A stretch of DNA of 16,981 nucleotides from Chloroflexota bacterium (GTDB taxonomy: Bacteria; Chloroflexota; Anaerolineae; Aggregatilineales; UBA2796): NCBI GenBank assembly GCA_003695215.1, contig RFIM01000036.1:1-16981 (forward strand). Reading direction: 5' to 3'. A program made the position numbers and the translations under genes. Below, piece after piece: positions 6,393-13,692 of the stretch (its first letter is position 1; every line of letters starts with the position of its first letter). The notes below the pieces were generated by a model. It worked only from the letters and a program-made list of their open reading frames with translations, ran no database searches and was not told the origin of the DNA.

Positions 6393-9300
6393 TCAGAAGA
6401 GCGGCGTGCCGTCAGGATTCAGCAAGGGCAATTCAGGCCCGTTGACGAATTTCAGCTTGACGTACAGCGCGCTCGTCCAAGCAGTGCCTTCAGCGGTGCG
6501 GAACAAGTACCAGCGTCGATCGCGGCTGACGCCGATGATGACGATCTCCGTGCCCTCGCTCAGCAAGCCGATCTGGCGGAACTGCGTACCAGGCCCGACG
6601 CGCACGCGCAGCAAGAAGGTGTTCACCACGCCGACGCCTTCGTTCTGCTGTGCGGTGATGCCCGCAGGTAGCAGGATAATCGGCGACGTGCCAGGCGCTG
6701 CCACCACGGGCAACTGGCTGACCACGTTACGGCTGACGCGCAGCCAACGCGCGCTGACCCAGCCTTTCTCGCCGTTCTCCAAATCGATCTGGTACCAGGT
6801 GCTGCGCGCATCGCGTGCCACGATGCTGACGGTTGTGTTGTAGGCCAGCAAGCCTAAGATCGGGAAGCTCAAGCCAGGGCCTTGCCGCACGCGCAAGCGC
6901 CATGCCACCACCCTGCCTGAGAGCGGGCCGATCGGCACAGTCAACGTACCTTGACCAGGCCGTGCCGCGGCCACCTGCGTCCCTGTCTGCGTGCCGGGCG
7001 CGGCAGGATTGGCAACGGGCTGTGTGCCAGGCGCTGTGAACTGGATCGTCGCTGTTTGTGTGATGAAGAAGACTCGCCCGTCAAAGGCTTCGGCTGAGAA
7101 GGTAGCTTGCCCTTGTGCTGAGGCACGCACGCTGAAGCTGACCACGCCGTTGGCATCGCTTGTGCCGCTTGGCGGCTGGATGCTGACTGAAGCAAGCGCC
7201 GGATTCGCCCTGAGCGTCACCTGCTTGCCTGCCACAGGCTGATTGTTGGCATCACGCAAAGTGACTGTCACGGTCGCCGCCGTCTGGTTATCTGCAGGGA
7301 TTGAGTTGTAGTTGGAGACGACAGTCGAGTTAGCCTCGCTGATAGTGCCGCCAGCGCCCGGAGTAGGCGTTGGAGCACCAGACGCCGTGAAAGTGACCGT
7401 CTGGCTGGGCAACGTGACGTTGTTAGCGCTCGAGATCGAGACCGTCAAGGTGACCGTCTGTGCCACAGTCGAGCGCACTTCGAAGGCCACTTGACCGTTC
7501 GCATCGCTGTTGAGCGTAGGCGCCGAGAGGATTGAGAGGCCTGTGTTCGGCGTTGCCTGCAGGGTCACTTGCGCGCCTGAGACGGGCTGATTGGTTGTGT
7601 TGCGCACATTGACCAACACGCCGATAGGCGTCGTGCCATTGGCAGGCGCCGAGGTTGTGCTGAGCGTCATGGTTGAGAGCGTGTTGCTGATCGTCTGTGG
7701 CGTCGGCGGCTGCACCGTCGTGCTCACTGAGGCGGCGTTGTTGGTCGGATTGGTATCTGTAGCGCCTGTCAAGGTCACGTTGGCTGTGTTGGTGATCAGG
7801 CCCGACGCTGTTGGCAAGACCACAAGCGTGATCGTAGCTGACTCGCTCGCGTTCATGCCCGAAGTACGCGTGCAACTGACCGTTGTGCCTGAGGCAGTGC
7901 ACGTGAAGCTCGGGCCGCTGGCCGAGACGAAGTTCACGCCTGGAGGTAAGTTATCAGTGACAGTGATGACTGTGCCGCTCGAGGCAATCGGGCCGCCCAG
8001 GTTTGTGACCGTCAGGTTGAAAGTGCTGTTGGTGTTGACCGTGAACGTGCCCAAGGATGTCTTGGTGAGCGCCAAGTCAGGCCCGCTGACCACGTTGAGC
8101 GTGCCTGTGTTGCTGATTGGCACGCCATTGGCTGTGGCAGAGAGCGTTGCTGTGCCGAGCGTGCTGCTGGTGATCGTGAAAGTGGCTACGCCGCTGACGT
8201 TAGTGGTTGCGCTCGACGGCGAGATTGTATCTGCGCTGCCGCGATCGCTTGTCAGTACCACAGTCGCGCCGCTGACAAGGTTGTTGCCCGTATCGCGAAC
8301 AGTCACGCTCACTGTGCTGGACGAACCAGTGACAATCGTCATCGGCGAAGCCGCCACTGTTGAGAGCGTCGCGCTGATGCCGTTGACTGTGAGCGTCGCG
8401 CTGTTGGTCACAGAGACGCCATCTGCAGTGGCTGTCAGCGTGTAAGTGCCAGGTGTCGTGCTGTTGACAGTGAAAGTTGCCACGCCGCTGCTGTCAGTAT
8501 TGGCGGTAGCAGGCGAGATCGAAATGCTGCCTGGCGTAGCACTCAGGCTGACAGGCACGCCTGCGGGCACAAGCGCGTTGTTGGTGTCTCGCACAGACAC
8601 GGAGACTGTGGCGTTGCCGCCAACAAAGGTCGCGCTCGGCGAGACGGCTACAGTCGAGTTGGTGCCGCTGACGCCAATGACGCTCAAGCTGATCGGCGTG
8701 GTAGGCGTGATGGTGGTGCTGCCAACCGTCGCGGTGAAAGCGTTATACGTGCCGATGTTCGCGCTGCTCACGTTGAAGGTTGCCACGCCGCTTGAATTAG
8801 TCGGAGCTGTGCTAGGTGAGACTGTGACGCCTGATGGCGCGTTCAGCGTCACGTTTACGCCTGCGGGCACAGGGTTACTAGAAGTATCCACGACTGCCAC
8901 AGTGACCGTAGCATTTACGTTCTTGAAGACGCTCGTCGGCGAAAGCGTGAAATTGGCTGTGTTGCTGATGCCGTTGACTGTCAAGCTCACCGAAGGTGTG
9001 ATGGTGACGCCATCCGCAATCGCTGTCAAGCTGAGCGTGCCTGGATTGGCGCTGATGACTGTGAAGGTTGCTACACCGCTGGCATTGGTCGTGCCGCTGC
9101 CGCTGATCGTCACACCTGCTGCAGGGATGCTGGTCAAAGTTACAGGCACGCCTGCAGGGACAAGGTTATTGGCTGTATCGCGTACTGTCACTGTGACTGT
9201 GGCAGGCGCACCAATGAAAACAGACGTCGGCGCGATGGTTACGGTTGAGTTCGTACCACTGACGCCAATGACGCTTAAGCTGATCGGCGTGGTAGGCGTG

Positions 9301-12300
9301 ATGGTGGTGCTGCCGACCGTTGCGCTGAAGGCGCTGTATGTGTTGACAATCGCGCTGCTCACGCTGAAGGTCGCCACGCCGCCTGGACCAGTCGTAGCTG
9401 TGACAGGTGAGACTGTGACGCCTGTCGGTGCATTTAGCGTCACGTTCACGCCTGCGGGCACAGGGTTACTAGAAGTATCCACAACTGCCACAGTGATTGT
9501 AGCAGGTGCATTCTTGAAGACAGTCGTCGGCGAGAGCGTGAAATTAGCTGTGCTATTGACGCCGTTGACCGTGAGCGTAGCAGGCGTGAGCGGCGTCGTG
9601 CCTGCTGTTGCCGTCAGCGTGAGCGTGCCTGCATTAGCGCTGGTCACAGTGAAGGTTGCTACGCCGCTAGAATTTGTAGTTGTTGAAGCAGGTGTGATGG
9701 TCACGCCTGCTGAGGGCGAGCTATTCAAAGTTACAGGTATACCTGCAGGCACCGAATTATTGTTCGTGTCCTTCACAGTCACTGTGACCGTGGCAGGCAT
9801 GCCAATGAAAACGGCTGCAGGCGAAACGGCGACCGTCGAGTTACCGGCGCTGATGCCGATCACTTCAAGCGCCACAGTCTGAGAGAGTGTGATGGTATTA
9901 GCAGTAGCGCTCAGTGTGAAGGTACCTGGAGTACTGCTGGTCACTGTGAAGGTCGCTTCACCATTCGTATTTGAGAACATCGCCAAGGGCGAGAAGCTCG
10001 GGCCACCAGGCGAGCTGGATAGCGAGACAGGCACCCCTTCGACTAGTTGATTAGAGGTATCGCGGACTGTAACTGTGATCGTGGCGCCTGTCGGCGAGCC
10101 AACTAGGAAGCTCGCGCTCGTCGGCGAGACTGTCGAGAGCGTGTTGCTGACCTGCGTGACAAGCAGGGTCACATTTGGAGTCAGAAGCGTGCTGCCCGCT
10201 TGAACGCCCAGCAAATACGAGCCTGCGGCATTCGCGCTGACTTGGAAATCTGCTACACCACTTGGATTCGTGTTCTTGGAGGCGGGCAAAACTGTGACGC
10301 CAGTAGGAAGCGATGGGAAAGTGACCGGCACGCCCGACAAAAGGTTGCCAAGCGTATCGCGCACAGTGACCGTCAGCAGTTTCGGAACGTTCACTACAGT
10401 TTGCAAGGGCGAAGGCGACGCCGTGGAGAGAGTTGGGCTGACGCCTGTGACATTGAGCGAGGTCGAGAAAGTTGCGGAGCTAGTACCTTTGGTAGCCGTC
10501 GCTTGCAAGGTGATCACGCCGTAGGTGTTGTGAGAGACTGTGAACGTAGCCGTGCCTGTAGGACCTGTGACAGCAGAGCTCGGTGTGATGCTGCTCGCGC
10601 CCGTCAGCGTGACCGTGGCGCCGTCCACAGGATTACCATCTGTGTCTTTGACAGTGACCGTCACAACGCTTGGTGCGTTGACAGCAACCGTGGAGGGAAC
10701 AGGCGTGATGCTTGAGAGCGTGTTGCTGATTTCTCTAACTGCGAGGCTGAGAGTAGCCGATAGCGGCTGAGAGTTCGAGCCGAATTGCGCTACGAAGGAG
10801 AGCGTGAAGTTGCCTATGCCGCTGCTTGTCACTGTGAAGCTGGCCGTGCCTGAGCCATTGGCGATAGCTATGCTCGGTGAGATGGTTGAGCCTGATGGCA
10901 GCGACGGCGTGCTGGTGATTGTGACCTGTGCGTTAGCAACTGCCACATTAGCTGTATCGCGGACGTTGACTGTAATGTTGACAGGCACACCTTTGATCGC
11001 CGCGATCGCTGTCGGCGTCACGCTTGAGAGCGTTGGGCTGATGGTTGTGAACTGGATCGCGGCTGATGGCGTGATAGTGATGCCGTTAGCAACTGCAGTC
11101 AAATTCGCAGTACCTGGGTTCAGGCTGCTAACGCTGAAAGTGGCGATTCCATTGATATCTGTAGTGGCTGAGCTGGGCGAGATTGTATCTCCTGGGCCGC
11201 GATCGCTGCTGAGCGTCACTGTGGCTCCGCTCAAGGGGGCATTGCTCGAATCGCGTACAGTGACCGTGACCGTGCGCGTCTGACCGATGAACACGCTCGG
11301 CGGCGAGACAGTGATGAACGAATTCGTCGCGCTGACCTGCTTCACAGTCAATGTAGCCGTGCTGACAATTGGAATGCCGTTGGCAATCGCCGTCAGCGTC
11401 GAGGCGCCTTCAAGATTGCTCGTCACTGTGAAAGTAGCTTGACCTGCCCCATTGGTCGTGGCAGGGCTCCCTGAGATCGTGTCGTTGCCCGGCCGGCTAC
11501 TGCTCAGGATGACGCTAGTGCCTACTACAGGCGCTCCACCTGTATCGATGACTGTGACAGTCACAGTAGAATTCTGACCGACCAAAACTGTTGAAGGTGT
11601 GGCCACAACAGTTGAGCCAGGGCCGACTGTAGTGACGTTGATCACCTCGTTATCAGTGATCGCTATGCCCGCAATCTGCGCTGTGATGGTGAAAGAGCCA
11701 GTAGTAGAGCTGAGGAAGGTGAAGACAGCTTCGCCACTCGCGTTAGTCGTGGCATTTGCGGGCGTGATGCTGGCGCCTGGCGTTGAGGAAATCTCTACGA
11801 ATTGGTTGCTGAGCGGGTTGTTCGAGCTATCTCGCGCCGTGACCGTGATTTGGCGCGGCGTGCTCACGAGCAAGTTGCCCGACGGCGCGCTAACAGTGGA
11901 AGTGCCTGCATCCACTGCTGTAATGACGCTCAAGGATGTTGTGCCAGAGACAAAGCCGTTAGTAGCAGTGAGCGTCGAGGAGCCAACTTTTTTCGAGCTG
12001 ATAGTGAAAGTCGCCTGGCCGCTCGAGTCTGTGGTAGGAGAGACAGGCGTTATCACGTCATCGCTTGGACGATTGCTAGTCAACGTGATATTCACGCCCG
12101 AGACAGGATTACTCAAGCCATCTAGCGCAGTGACAGTCACGGTGCCAGTGGCGCCAGTGTTGAGCGTGCCAGGCCCGACGACGTTGATCGTCACCACTGA
12201 GGACGCAGGCAGCGAGCTTGCTGCGGGCTGCTCCTCATGCGCTTGGGCAGCGCCGAAACCGAGATAGGGTAGCGCTATGCCTAGCGTGAAAGCGAGCAAA

Positions 12301-12338
12301 GCGCTTGAGGCTAAAAGGATGAACGCTATTCGCCGCAT
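6393..12338 (-). CDS. Giant secreted Ig-like repeat protein with DUF11 and two SH3b domains
   Basis: The 1981-residue protein starts at ATG 12338, with AGGAG 7 nt upstream; the open frame to 12395 lacks such a site. A signal peptide (MRRIAFILLASS..., likely cut after A33 in AAQA) shows export. About 14 Ig-like domains of roughly 98 residues follow (about 45-1417). Each has the invasin/Big_1 signature: a strand like TVTVTVRDT, then PVTLTS, then TTNSSGVATFTVTS. Next come one DUF11 domain (about 1418-1540, DLALTKTS... to TNPTNNAAS) and two more Ig-like domains (about 1545-1760). At the C-terminus are two SH3b domains (about 1808-1870 and 1901-1966; RLRVRQGPG and LLRVRVGPG). There is no LPXTG, SLH or C-terminal membrane helix, so the SH3b pair may hold it to the cell wall. 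Likely roles are adhesion or surface structure, by inference. Domains 9-13 form a recently expanded A-B-A-B-A array. It ends at the hairpin 6342-6373. Confidence 0.9.
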   Translation of the reverse strand: MRRIAFILLASSALLAFTLGIALPYLGFGAAQAHEEQPAASSLPASSVVTINVVGPGTLNTGATGTVTVTALDGLSNPVSGVNITLTSNRPSDDVITPVSPTTDSSGQATFTISSKKVGSSTLTATNGFVSGTTSLSVITAVDAGTSTVSAPSGNLLVSTPRQITVTARDSSNNPLSNQFVEISSTPGASITPANATTNASGEAVFTFLSSTTGSFTITAQIAGIAITDNEVINVTTVGPGSTVVATPSTVLVGQNSTVTVTVIDTGGAPVVGTSVILSSSRPGNDTISGSPATTNGAGQATFTVTSNLEGASTLTAIANGIPIVSTATLTVKQVSATNSFITVSPPSVFIGQTRTVTVTVRDSSNAPLSGATVTLSSDRGPGDTISPSSATTDINGIATFSVSSLNPGTANLTAVANGITITPSAAIQFTTISPTLSSVTPTAIAAIKGVPVNITVNVRDTANVAVANAQVTITSTPSLPSGSTISPSIAIANGSGTASFTVTSSGIGNFTLSFVAQFGSNSQPLSATLSLAVREISNTLSSITPVPSTVAVNAPSVVTVTVKDTDGNPVDGATVTLTGASSITPSSAVTGPTGTATFTVSHNTYGVITLQATATKGTSSATFSTSLNVTGVSPTLSTASPSPLQTVVNVPKLLTVTVRDTLGNLLSGVPVTFPSLPTGVTVLPASKNTNPSGVADFQVSANAAGSYLLGVQAGSTLLTPNVTLLVTQVSNTLSTVSPTSASFLVGSPTGATITVTVRDTSNQLVEGVPVSLSSSPGGPSFSPLAMFSNTNGEATFTVTSSTPGTFTLSATANTITLSQTVALEVIGISAGNSTVAVSPAAVFIGMPATVTVTVKDTNNNSVPAGIPVTLNSSPSAGVTITPASTTTNSSGVATFTVTSANAGTLTLTATAGTTPLTPATLTVNGVNSTANFTLSPTTVFKNAPATITVAVVDTSSNPVPAGVNVTLNAPTGVTVSPVTATTGPGGVATFSVSSAIVNTYSAFSATVGSTTITPTTPISLSVIGVSGTNSTVTIAPTSVFIGAPATVTVTVRDTANNLVPAGVPVTLTSIPAAGVTISGSGTTNASGVATFTVISANPGTLSLTAIADGVTITPSVSLTVNGISNTANFTLSPTSVFKNVNATVTVAVVDTSSNPVPAGVNVTLNAPSGVTVSPSTAPTNSSGVATFNVSSANIGTYNAFTATVGSTTITPTTPISLSVIGVSGTNSTVAVSPSATFVGGNATVSVSVRDTNNALVPAGVPVSLSATPGSISISPATANTDSSGVATFTVNSTTPGTYTLTATADGVSVTNSATLTVNGISATLSTVAASPMTIVTGSSSTVSVTVRDTGNNLVSGATVVLTSDRGSADTISPSSATTNVSGVATFTITSSTLGTATLSATANGVPISNTGTLNVVSGPDLALTKTSLGTFTVNTNSTFNLTVTNLGGPIASSGTVITVTDNLPPGVNFVSASGPSFTCTASGTTVSCTRTSGMNASESATITLVVLPTASGLITNTANVTLTGATDTNPTNNAASVSTTVQPPTPQTISNTLSTMTLSTTSAPANGTTPIGVLVNVRNTTNQPVSGAQVTLQATPNTGLSILSAPTLNSDANGQVAFEVRSTVAQTVTLTVSISSANNVTLPSQTVTFTASGAPTPTPGAGGTISEANSTVVSNYNSIPADNQTAATVTVTLRDANNQPVAGKQVTLRANPALASVSIQPPSGTSDANGVVSFSVRASAQGQATFSAEAFDGRVFFITQTATIQFTAPGTQPVANPAAPGTQTGTQVAAARPGQGTLTVPIGPLSGRVVAWRLRVRQGPGLSFPILGLLAYNTTVSIVARDARSTWYQIDLENGEKGWVSARWLRVSRNVVSQLPVVAAPGTSPIILLPAGITAQQNEGVGVVNTFLLRVRVGPGTQFRQIGLLSEGTEIVIIGVSRDRRWYLFRTAEGTAWTSALYVKLKFVNGPELPLLNPDGTPLF
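8377..9860 (-). repeat. Alternating A-B-A-B-A Ig-domain repeat, 591-bp period
   Basis: Domains 9-13 of the giant protein alternate two types. The B copies (8671-8970 and 9262-9561) are nearly identical in DNA at a 591-bp (197-codon) offset; their first 60 bases differ at only 3 positions. B domains read STANFTLSPT or NTANFTLSPT with VAVVDTSSNPVPAGVNVTL. A domains (8377-8670, 8971-9261, 9562-9860) read GTNSTV or similar with TVTVRDTNN-like strands and are more diverged. This is the trace of duplication of a two-domain unit. Confidence 0.8.
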
Positions 12339-12359
12339 ATAACAACTCCTTCTGCACGA

Positions 12360-12367
12360 ATTGTAGC
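12360..12367 (-). promoter_or_regulatory. Candidate -10 for the giant protein gene
   Basis: On the minus strand GCTACAAT (12367-12360) matches the GCTAnAnT type of -10 seen elsewhere in the window. The -35 is poor. Transcription would start near 12353, about 15 nt before the ATG at 12338. Confidence 0.35.
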
Positions 12368-12453
12368 TACAGACGTCGAGAAAAGGCGCGCACACAAGCT
12401 TTGCGTGACCTAACAGCTTTACCGCACTTGTTGTTCAGAAGTGACGCAGGAGG

Positions 12454-12483
12454 AGCGCAGATAGGAATTTTCCCATCTGCGCT
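12454..12483. terminator. Hairpin after the Pta-N/DRTGG gene
   Basis: AGCGCAGAT and ATCTGCGCT form a perfect 9-bp stem, extended inside by GGA/TCC around ATTT. It lies 24 nt beyond the stop at 12508 and ahead of the giant gene's promoter, so it separates the two minus-strand units. There is no clear U-tract on the minus strand. Confidence 0.55.
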
Positions 12484-12507
12484 TTAGGAGCGCTTTACTA
12501 GGCTGTG

Positions 12508-13575
12508 CTAGATGCCCAGATCGGCGAATAGACGCGCCCAATTCAAGTTCACGTCTAGCGACTCGCGGAAGCGCGCCAATTTCTCGGGATGTGCTAAGCG
12601 CGTTTTGCCGAAGACTTTCTCAACGCGCTCGATCGTCTCCAGCGTGTTATACGGCACTAGCAATACGGCCACGCCGCGCGATTCGGCGTGTTTGAGGATG
12701 GTCGCGCTCGGCTGCAAATTGCCCGTCAGCACCAGGGCTGTGGTGGAAGTCTCTAGGGCCGCCGCTTGAATATCAGCGCGATCGCCGCCTGTGATGACCG
12801 CTTTGCGCTGCAAGCGGCGGAAATGCTGCGTAGCCGACTCAACGCTCATAGCGCCCACGCTTAGCGTCTCAATCAGCCCTTCATCGCTGACTTCAGGCGT
12901 CAATTTCTTGGCGTCCAGCACATTGATCAGCTCTGCTACGCTGATGGACATCAAGCGCGGATCGTTGGGCAGCACGCCATAGACGCGCACACCCTTGCTC
13001 TCCAGGAAGTGGCTGACTTTGCCGCGCACAGCCTCAAGCTGCTCCTCTGGCACGCTGTTGATCACCATGCCGAGCAGATGCTCGCCCATGCGCGCCTTGA
13101 GCGCCAAAGCGTCGTCTACCAACATCAGCGTGCTGCGATAGCGCACCACACCTAGCGTCAGCACGTCCAGCGTCTTCGCCACGTTCATGGCATTCAAGCC
13201 GATGATGTAGCCCTCGCGCATGCTAGCGCCGCCTTCCAGCAGCACCACATCGCGCCCTTCGGAGACTTTCGCGTAAGCCGCTTTGACGGCCGCTAGATAA
13301 TCCTCAGCAGGCGCGCCGCTGAGCACGCTATCGATCTTGGCGTCGTCGAGGATGATCGGCGCGAGCGCTTCAATCGGCGTCTCCAAGCCGAGTGTACGCC
13401 CGACAAACTCGGCATCTTCGTCCACCAGTTTGCCGTTGATCAAGAACGGTTGCGTGCTGATCGGCTTCATATAGCCGACTTTGCGGCCCATCTCCTGCAG
13501 TTTCAGCCCGATGCCGAGCGCAAGCGCAGTCTTGCCTGAATAGGTGACCACTGCTGTGACATAAAGTGCTTTCAT
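12508..13575 (-). CDS. Phosphotransacetylase-family P-loop/DRTGG protein (no catalytic Pta domain)
   Basis: This 355-residue protein matches the N-terminal part of long phosphotransacetylases. A dethiobiotin-synthetase-like P-loop domain (AAA_26, about 1-210) is followed by a DRTGG domain (about 230-325). Visible motifs are YSGKTAL (12-18) with K15 and T16, the Walker-B-like VVLLEGG (110-116), and GGDRAD (263-268) of the DRTGG fold. The phosphotransacetylase catalytic domain that would follow is absent, so it should not make acetyl phosphate itself. In Pta enzymes this region is regulatory, and a regulatory or nucleotide-sensing role is inferred. The start is ATG 13575 because the P-loop normally lies right at the N-terminus and AGAGAG precedes it; in-frame ATGs at 13596 and 13605 are less likely. 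It lies 117 bp downstream of the acyl-CoA synthetase gene, with its own candidate -10 at 13642-13649. Confidence 0.85.
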   Translation of the reverse strand: MKALYVTAVVTYSGKTALALGIGLKLQEMGRKVGYMKPISTQPFLINGKLVDEDAEFVGRTLGLETPIEALAPIILDDAKIDSVLSGAPAEDYLAAVKAAYAKVSEGRDVVLLEGGASMREGYIIGLNAMNVAKTLDVLTLGVVRYRSTLMLVDDALALKARMGEHLLGMVINSVPEEQLEAVRGKVSHFLESKGVRVYGVLPNDPRLMSISVAELINVLDAKKLTPEVSDEGLIETLSVGAMSVESATQHFRRLQRKAVITGGDRADIQAAALETSTTALVLTGNLQPSATILKHAESRGVAVLLVPYNTLETIERVEKVFGKTRLAHPEKLARFRESLDVNLNWARLFADLGI

Positions 13576-13641
13576 AGCTCTCTCTGTATCCTTCATGAAC
13601 TCCATTTGATCGAAGTGGCGGGCAAATTTTTGCTCATCCCG

Positions 13642-13649
13642 ATTATAGC
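13642..13649 (-). promoter_or_regulatory. Internal -10 ahead of the Pta-N/DRTGG gene
   Basis: The minus strand reads GCTATAAT with a perfect TATAAT (13647-13642). The -35 region is weak. A start near 13635 would give a leader of about 60 nt, allowing expression apart from the upstream synthetase gene. Confidence 0.45.
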
Positions 13650-13651
13650 GC

Positions 13652-13680
13652 GCTCGGCCGCTGCGTCTTCGGCAGCGAGC
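13652..13680 (-). terminator. Imperfect hairpin after the acyl-CoA synthetase gene
   Basis: GCTCG/CGAGC and CTGC/GCAG pair around a GTCTTCG loop, with a 4-nt bulge. It begins 12 nt past the stop at 13693 on the minus strand and has no U-tract. It may attenuate read-through into the next gene. Confidence 0.35.
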
Positions 13681-13692
13681 AGAAACTGCGCC

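Noticed and set aside
8377..9860. Regular repeats that might suggest a CRISPR array or mobile element
   Set aside because: The period is about 295 or 591 bp, the repeats are coding and in frame, and there are no short identical repeats with unique spacers and no terminal inverted repeats or transposase.
8446..9882. 478-codon open frame on the plus strand, antisense to the giant protein (similarly 7591-8445 and 11599-12267)
   Set aside because: These are shadows of the repeat gene. The Val/Thr/Ser/Ala-rich repeats rarely place stop triplets in the opposite frame. The minus frame has the signal peptide, domains and ribosome site; the antisense products are repetitive Val/Thr strings with no domain.
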